In this document: one piece after another, positions 57,745 to 64,000 of the stretch
Numbering within the stretch: position 1 is the first letter of the stretch
Layout of the letters: each line of letters opens with the position of its first letter
Notes under the pieces: model-generated
What the model was told of the DNA's origin: nothing
The model's database searches: none
What the model saw: the letters and a program-made list of their open reading frames with translations, nothing else
Position numbers and translations under genes: made by a program
Origin: Platerodrilus igneus
Lineage: Eukaryota; Arthropoda; Insecta; Coleoptera; Lycidae
Reading direction: 5' to 3'
Assembly: GCA_036346225.1 (NCBI GenBank)
Contig: JARFIW010001339.1
Location: forward strand, 385,001-449,000
Length of the DNA stretch: 64,000 nucleotides

Positions 57745-57873
57745 GTGAAATTACTCCAGCCTCTAAATGAAATTATTCGAGCCTCTAAGTGAAATTATTC
57801 CAGTGAAATTATTCGAGTGAAATTATTCCAGCGAAATTATTCCAGCAAAATTATTTGAGCGAAATTATTCCAG
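57745..57873. repeat. ~14-bp minisatellite next to family A primer site, copy 1
   Basis: GTGAAATTATTCCA/GAG-type units repeated about eight times immediately before (plus strand) the primer-site region. Copy 2 at 63815-63921 has fewer units. Confidence 0.85.
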
Positions 57874-57892
57874 CCCCACGTTGTGAGCGCAA
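57873..57892 (-). other. Altered primer-binding site of family A
   Basis: Minus strand after the LTR end reads TTGCGCTCACAACGTGGGGC. The second half (CAACGTGGGGC) is that of the tRNA-Lys site, but the first half, which pairs with the tRNA 3' end, is changed. The same sequence occurs before LTR3. Confidence 0.65.
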
Positions 57893-57893
57893 G

Positions 57894-59944
57894 TGTAATA
57901 AAAAATTATTTCTTACTTGTTTTTTATTATTAACTTTATCCTCGCGACTATCAGCTAATAAATTACACCTTTAAATTTTCTAAACCCTAACCTGATATCA
58001 CAAGGTCGAGAATTTCTTGTTATTTATGCAAGCCCAAGGTAAAGTTGGATGGAAAATGGCTTGAGAAAAAGAAAAACTCTTAAGACATAAACGGCTAGTC
58101 GAGTGTTAGCTCTGGGCAGATCATGAGCTTGGGTCATGGGTTGTTAAAGACCAGAAATATATTTAATGAGAGCCACCTTATTTTTCAATACAATAACCAA
58201 CAAAATTTAACTATGCTTGTATTAGGGGAATGCGGAAACCTTATGTCAACACCACTAACTTAGCCATAATACCTGAATTTCACTCCTTAAAACACATTTA
58301 CCAAGACCTCAAACACCAGATGTCATGCAGGTGTCTCGGCTTGACCTGTGAACAAACAAAAGCACAACATGGACACCATTTGTGTCCTCAAAAATATCTG
58401 CCAAAAATAAGATAATAGAATTTAGGTTTCTAACAATATACACCCAGGGAATTTGTTTTCATTACACACAATTTCTGATCAGGGATGACTTGTAATTTTT
58501 TTTTTGAATACTAAATAATAAAAAGTCATTCAAAACAAATTAGATTCTATTTGGATAAATTTTTGGATTCATGTAATTATAATATTTAAATTCGTATCTT
58601 TATAAAATTTTCTCTTATTAATTTTTTTTATGGAACAGAAATATATTAGTAAAGGATTGTATTTAATAATCTAAAGATCCCTGACTTGTTCTTTCTACAA
58701 AATTCAAATATGCTGACTTGAAATTATCTAAGTTATTCATAATACATAATTTTCTTTAAGCCAATGAAGTACTTCCTCGACCTTCACAGTAAAATTTAAT
58801 TATCAAAGCGTTGTTGAAATATTATATAGTTACTCTAAGTTACATTTATTTAACAGTTAAAACTCGAATTCCACATGTCGATGAAAAAATTAAAGTTCAT
58901 GACCTCAAAATATTCAAACATACTTTAAATTAACGTAAGAAGACATGTGAGGTCTAAATAGGACAGCTGAATCTATGTTTTTATATATCTGACATAAGAT
59001 GTCATTCACAACTTAAATATATGTACACTTTATGTGCACGTGTAAACATTGTGACAAACAATAGATTCGTTATTTAATTTACTGTTTCATTAAAAGCTTT
59101 TACGTTACCAAATTTTTAATGTTCTACTTTCTTATTGCAACTCAATTAATATTCAAAATGATTAAATTCTAAAGTACACTCACGTGTTATGATATTGTTC
59201 TGAACGGAAGAATTAGGACCTTGACCTCAGCTGTACGGAAATTTCCTTAACCATCGATTATCAAAGTTCTTCTGAATACTACAATTATTTGACGAAACTA
59301 ACTTCTGCTTGATTAAATTTAATACTCCAACAAAATTTAGAACCTATATGAAGTTGCCTTCCATGATACTGCATAAACATATAATATAAGATGTATCCAT
59401 TTATGATATTGCTTCAAGATGTTATATAAGAAATTGGATTAGGACGTGATATAAGATATTGCACTATGAGAAAAAATATTAGTATAATCTATTTAATTAA
59501 TTTATACCAACTGTATTAATGATGTAAAGGGGCTTCCATCTTCTTAGGCCTGCAGGGATCAACTAAACCGCTCTAGGTGGGACTTCTAGAAAGACATGCT
59601 CATGCTACAGCTATTAGGCTCGACCTCCAGACACCAAGAATCAATCAATTATAAGTTCTTTTACGTACTCTGTTAGAGGCCACGCGTTTAAACCCGACCA
59701 TCTTGACTCCACTATCTTGAAGAGCAGCTTGCCCGTTCGAACGCTGATAATGAAGTGAACAAATTGACAACTCGACAGAGCTTAGCAACGAACCTTAGAG
59801 CATAAAGGTAAAGGAATCTATATGTTATTATCAATACTATGCATTAATTTCTATTGGACGGAAATTCACAAATTAAATATTTTAAATTATAGCTGTTTTA
59901 TTTTTATTTTAAAGAACGAAGTGTAACTAAAAAAATACGTTACA
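57894..59944 (-). repeat. Family A LTR2 (shared by both units)
   Basis: 2051 bp uninterrupted LTR, serving as 5' LTR of internal 1 and 3' LTR of internal 2. Shows the empty target site of family B at about 59450-59460. Confidence 0.93.
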
Positions 59945-60978
59945 CAGCCTCTTTCCAAGATAAAAATTCGAGGTATAGAAGAATTTTTTAACAAAACTTT
60001 AACGACTGAAGAATCAAAACTACTCATATTAACTGTATAAACATCTAAATACTCAATACCAGACAGCACAATCTTTAACTATAACTAACAACAAGTTTAA
60101 CCAAAAAAATAAGAATCATTCACTAAATGATATGGGGGAATATTAATGCATGGGAATGAGTGATCGGTAACTACGCGTACTACACGCCTATAAAGGGACA
60201 AATTCGAGAAGTCATAATCGGTATTTACATTTAATCAGTTAAGAACATTTAGGGGAATCTAACACTCAGTAGATGCATGTAACCAAAAGTTTCAAATATA
60301 ATAACCATTTCAAAGACTAAAATTTAACCAAAAGCAAAAAAATTTTAACTATAAATCAGAACTAGAATAAACAAAATTGATAGTATGACAAAATCACTAT
60401 TAAACAAGAATCCGTACAACAAATACTCTTCTTAACTTTACTTTACTTGTCATACATATTTATGTACATATACTTCCAAATGCTTATTATATTTACACTA
60501 ATTGATGAGTTTAATAGGTATCAAAGAATGTTTATTACTAAGTCCATTTACGAAACAAATCTCTAATACTCGAGAAGCAGATAAAGTAATAACAACACCT
60601 ATCCATCAACAAAATACCTTTAATCCTTGAGTGAGCACCTCATAATATTTTCTGTATTACCACTATCATACAGACTCAACTATCTCACTCAAAAATTCTA
60701 TAACTTCAGTGATTCAACACTAAAGAACTCCAAAATCACCAATAAACTATAACTTGAGCCAACTGGGACACCTCCACCAGCCACTCACCAAAAACTTCTC
60801 ATGAACTATCTTAGCTCATCTTTACGCGCAACTAGAATAAGCATATCAAGCTTAGTCTTAAACCACTAAACCAAAACTTAAGCATTTCTCTAATGCTTAT
60901 TATATCATCTCGCTTAACTATATTATTAAATATTCTCTAAATTCTCAAACATATACTTCATCACTATATACATACTTC

Positions 60979-61031
<53 letters not shown>

Positions 61032-62090
61032 ACATATCTAGACACATGCTGCACTCTTAAACTCCTCAATAGACACATCACCATCCAAAAAAATATCAAA
61101 CATCATCATGCATCATTATCCAGATCAATAAACACATCTTTAACGTCATCAGATACATCATTAAACACATGCAATATCAAAATCAATAAACACCTCATCA
61201 ACGTCATCAAATACATCATTAAACACATGCAATATCAAAATCAATAAACACATCAAACTTTATTACTACTAAAACCAAAAATTACTTTAAGCAAATCAAA
61301 ATTTTTTTAACTAACTTCAATTTCATCCTACTTAAGAATTCAAAACATGGACCCAAAAAAATCACGACTGACATCAACTATAATTGGAAAATAGTTAAGA
61401 AACTGAAACATTCTGAACATCCTCATCTTCATCATCACCTATCGCAGAGTTATCGGTACTAAACATTTTCTGTGACTTAAATTTGAAGATACAGATAAAT
61501 TGGAGGGAAGAAATTTAAGTACAAAATTATTTTCTACTTTACATTATGATAACTATAAATAAATGTTCTGGTACACTCTAACACTACTCATAATCAAACT
61601 GTCGATACAAACTAAAGTGCTTCACAACGCATAAATTTGCTAGAATGACAAGCTCCTCCATGAGCCTCATCTAGACTTACAAACAAAATTGCTAGAATGA
61701 CAAACTCTTCTCTGAGTCTCACCTAGACTGATAAACTAAATAAGCAAAAAGAATTACATCATAACTGACCTCAAATAATCTCAAGTGACGATGCCAACAC
61801 TGCTAAAGCGACAAACTTACCACGATTCTCGTATAGACTGACATAACGCTGAGCGACCAACCCTTCCTGAGTCTCGTCTAGACTAACATAATGCTACGCG
61901 ATAAACCACAACGACAAGTCTCGCTTAGATCAAACATAAGTTAACATACTACGTTGCAACGCGGATATACATAAAAAATTGCTACTCAAAACAAATCAAC
62001 TCAAATCAAAACGTGCCTATGCACAAGAGCAATCTTCAAACTATATTTCAACAGTAAAAACTAGTGTACCATTAATCAAACAACTAATAT
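59945..62090. other. Family A internal region 2, non-coding part
   Basis: Near copy of 53880-56019 with the same repeats and the same lack of RT and integrase. Differences are mostly one-base homopolymer changes and a TA expansion at 60983-61029. Confidence 0.8.
60983..61029. repeat. (TA)n microsatellite expanded in internal 2
   Basis: Long TA run where internal 1 (near 54945-54957) has only about six TA units. Confidence 0.92.
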
Positions 62091-63572
62091 AACTAATAGG
62101 AATGGAAGATGGACCTACTATCGATGTAGTACATCCCGAATCAAATAAACCTGTAATATCCATATCAAACAACTTTAGCTTTTATCTAGAAACAGGAAAT
62201 TCGCTATTCAACTTCTGTTCCTTTACTCGTTTCGTTGGACACGGCGGACAAGTGATACTAGTCACTCCTTTACGACCACAACCGTAACATAATAATCTCT
62301 TAAAAGATCTACAAACACTGAAAGTATGTCCATAACGTGAACAATTCCATCATACTAATTTATGTTTAAAAGAAGGGTTACCCACACCACTCGTTTCTGA
62401 TATTGGGGTAGCAGAATTAAGAACTTGAACTGTAGAATGCGAAAACGTAGGGGTATAAACACGACTCGAAGCATTCTGAAATGAACTAGGAGTTTTGCTT
62501 CTAAAATGAGGATTAAAATTATTAATAGGTTGCTTGTTACTATATGACACAGCTGAAACAGATTTATGTTTACTTAAAGAAGCTTCTTCTAACTTCTTAC
62601 ATAATTTAACTAAAGTACTAATATTCTCTATCTCTATAAGAGCAAGGTGCTGAATAAAATATAGCAATAAATTTTCTTGACTATTCTAACTTTAGTATGT
62701 TCTGCAGGAATAATAGGTAATCGGTTAAATAAACTTTCCATATTAGCAATAAATAAAACAACTGATTCACCATTTTTCTGAAATCTATTCTTAATTTTTT
62801 CCCAAATATCGTCCTCAGGATGTGCTGGTAAGAAATTTTCCTTTAATCTACTAACTAACGAGTTCCAATCTGTTAATGAACTACGAACGCAACGATACCA
62901 TACCAATGCATCACCAGTAAACAATTCAACTGCAGAATTAAACAATTCCACTTCAGATACTTTTCGTGACTGTGCCATGTCACTAATGTTTTCTAAAAAT
63001 TGATATAAGAGGGATGGGTTTCCTGAATATTTGATAGACCATGATCCAATAGGAACTGACTGTGTGACATATGTGACCGTTGGAATGGGCACATTAGATG
63101 CAGCAATAGAATTTATACTTATATCATTCTGATTCGAACCCAAATCTTTATTTAATCTCTCATGAAGATCTGCCTCCACAACAAGAATAGTAGCCAAACT
63201 TTCATTTTTAAATAACACAACTTCCTCAAAATTTTCTTTAGGGAGCTTTAACCGTTGAATTCTACCTGTAAGATGTATTAATCTTGACCGTATCCTTTTA
63301 AAAATAGAATCGACGGGATCATCAATAAATTCTAACAAAACATTTTTAACTGACTCTATACTAAACTCAATTTCTTCTTTCTCTCTTTCGAAATCCACCT
63401 CATAACTCGAAAGATCAATCAAACAGCCTGGTTTATCTGTTTCTTTGGCCAACAACCTAGCTAAAATTTTCCTTTTATCTGAAACTGGTCTTGAATTTTC
63501 AATGCCTTTAATGTTCAATTCATATTCTAACTCATTTTTAAGTAAATGAACGATGCTATAAATTTCTGCCAT
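62091..63572 (-). pseudogene. Family A Gag and protease start, copy 2
   Basis: ATG at 63572. Here the first frame stays open for 312 codons (63572-62634), passing the place where copy 1 is broken. It breaks instead near 62672, where the plus strand has one T fewer than copy 1, and resumes at 62350-62667 with IQHLALIEIENISTLVKLC. Zinc-knuckle-like words and FDSGCTTSIVG follow as in copy 1. Comparing the two copies suggests an ancestral gag without these breaks. Confidence 0.87.
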
Positions 63573-63814
63573 AATTAAATATTTATATTTCTCTAAAGTA
63601 TCCCAACAATATAATCTTTGAAGATGAATTCACAAACAAAAGAATGTCCTAACAATATTAAGAACCCACTATATACTGTAACAAAATTGAAACTACAAAA
63701 TCACATTATTGAAATCGATTCAAACCTCAGTCTCTGAGTACAAGTGTAATGAATATAATTGCAAACAATTTAGCCCAAGTGTACAAATGAAGTTACTCTA
63801 GCCCCTGTGTGCAA

Positions 63815-63921
63815 GTGAAATTACTCCAGCCTCTAAGTGAAATTATTCCAGTGAAATTATTCGAGTGAAATTATTCCAGCGAAATTATTCCAGCAAAATT
63901 ATTTGAGCGAAATTATTCCAG
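63815..63921. repeat. ~14-bp minisatellite next to family A primer site, copy 2
   Basis: Same GAAATTATTCSAG units as in copy 1, about one ~20-bp block shorter. Confidence 0.85.
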
Positions 63922-63941
63922 CCCCACGTTGTGAGCGCAAG

Positions 63942-64000
63942 TGTAATACAAAATTATTTCTTACTTGTTTTTTATTATTAACTTTATCCTCGCGACTATC
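63942..64000 (-). repeat. Family A LTR3, beginning only
   Basis: TGTAATACAAAATTATTTC... matches the start of LTR1 and LTR2; the rest is off the window. Confidence 0.88.

Larger units (their letters stand above)
44391..64000 (-). mobile_element. Family A: tandem array of a pol-less Gypsy retroelement (LTR-int-LTR-int-LTR)
   Basis: Minus-strand LTR units share LTRs: LTR1 (44391-45947 plus 53382-53879), internal 1 (53880-57893), LTR2 (57894-59944), internal 2 (59945-63941), LTR3 starting at 63942 and cut by the window end. LTRs are ~2050 bp with TGTAATA...CGTTACA ends. Both internal regions are ~4.0 kb, nearly identical, and hold a gag and the start of protease but no RT or integrase. The array is split in LTR1 by family B. 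The rest of the array lies off the window. Confidence 0.9.

Overview
The window reads as a stretch of AT-rich arthropod (most likely insect) nuclear DNA that is almost entirely transposable elements and simple repeats. Grounds: short AT-rich introns with ordinary GT...AG borders, an errantivirus-type Ty3/Gypsy element with an env-like gene, a rosa-like mariner, a Penelope-like element, and no bacterial gene organisation. Only one likely living host gene is visible: the last two coding exons of a FAM8A1-like RDD-family membrane protein (43393-43873, + strand).

Layout. 1-905: 3' remnant of a non-LTR reverse transcriptase. 1130-2268: Penelope-like element with a GIY-YIG domain (- strand), beside TA microsatellites. 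2669-2968: tRNA-derived SINE with a perfect 13-bp target duplication. 3382-16046: Ty3/Gypsy errantivirus-like element (- strand) with 537-bp LTRs, tRNA-Ser-type primer site, gag, broken pol and partial env; a jockey/CR1-type LINE (5506-8990) sits inside its integrase. 16270-17875: degenerate 4-bp repeat field. 20299-24107: intron-containing, decayed gene resembling a tyrosine recombinase with zinc fingers. 25345-26128 and 34337-34935: two halves of a decayed hAT/ZMYM1-like transposase, split by an 8.2-kb Gypsy element (26129-34332) with 1.55-kb LTRs. 39944-41711: about 1.77 kb of nearly alternating purine-pyrimidine (CG/TG) DNA. 41743-43030: rosa-like (DD41D) mariner inside a TA microsatellite, followed by the FAM8A1-like exons. 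44391-64000 (off the edge): tandem LTR-internal-LTR-internal-LTR array of a pol-less Gypsy relative (family A), whose first LTR is itself split by a related element (family B, 45948-53381).

How the parts relate. The nesting gives an order of events: hAT before the 26-34 kb Gypsy; errantivirus before the LINE; family A LTR before family B. Family A, family B and the 26-34 kb element have related Gag N-termini; the 26-34 kb element and family B carry tRNA-Lys-type primer sites, while family A has an altered one. Most coding frames are broken. Several breaks are single-base length changes in homopolymers, so some may be assembly errors. I found no operon-like or CRISPR-like system. The most unusual objects are the CG/TG tract, the recombinase-like gene with intact splice borders, and the tandem retroelement array.
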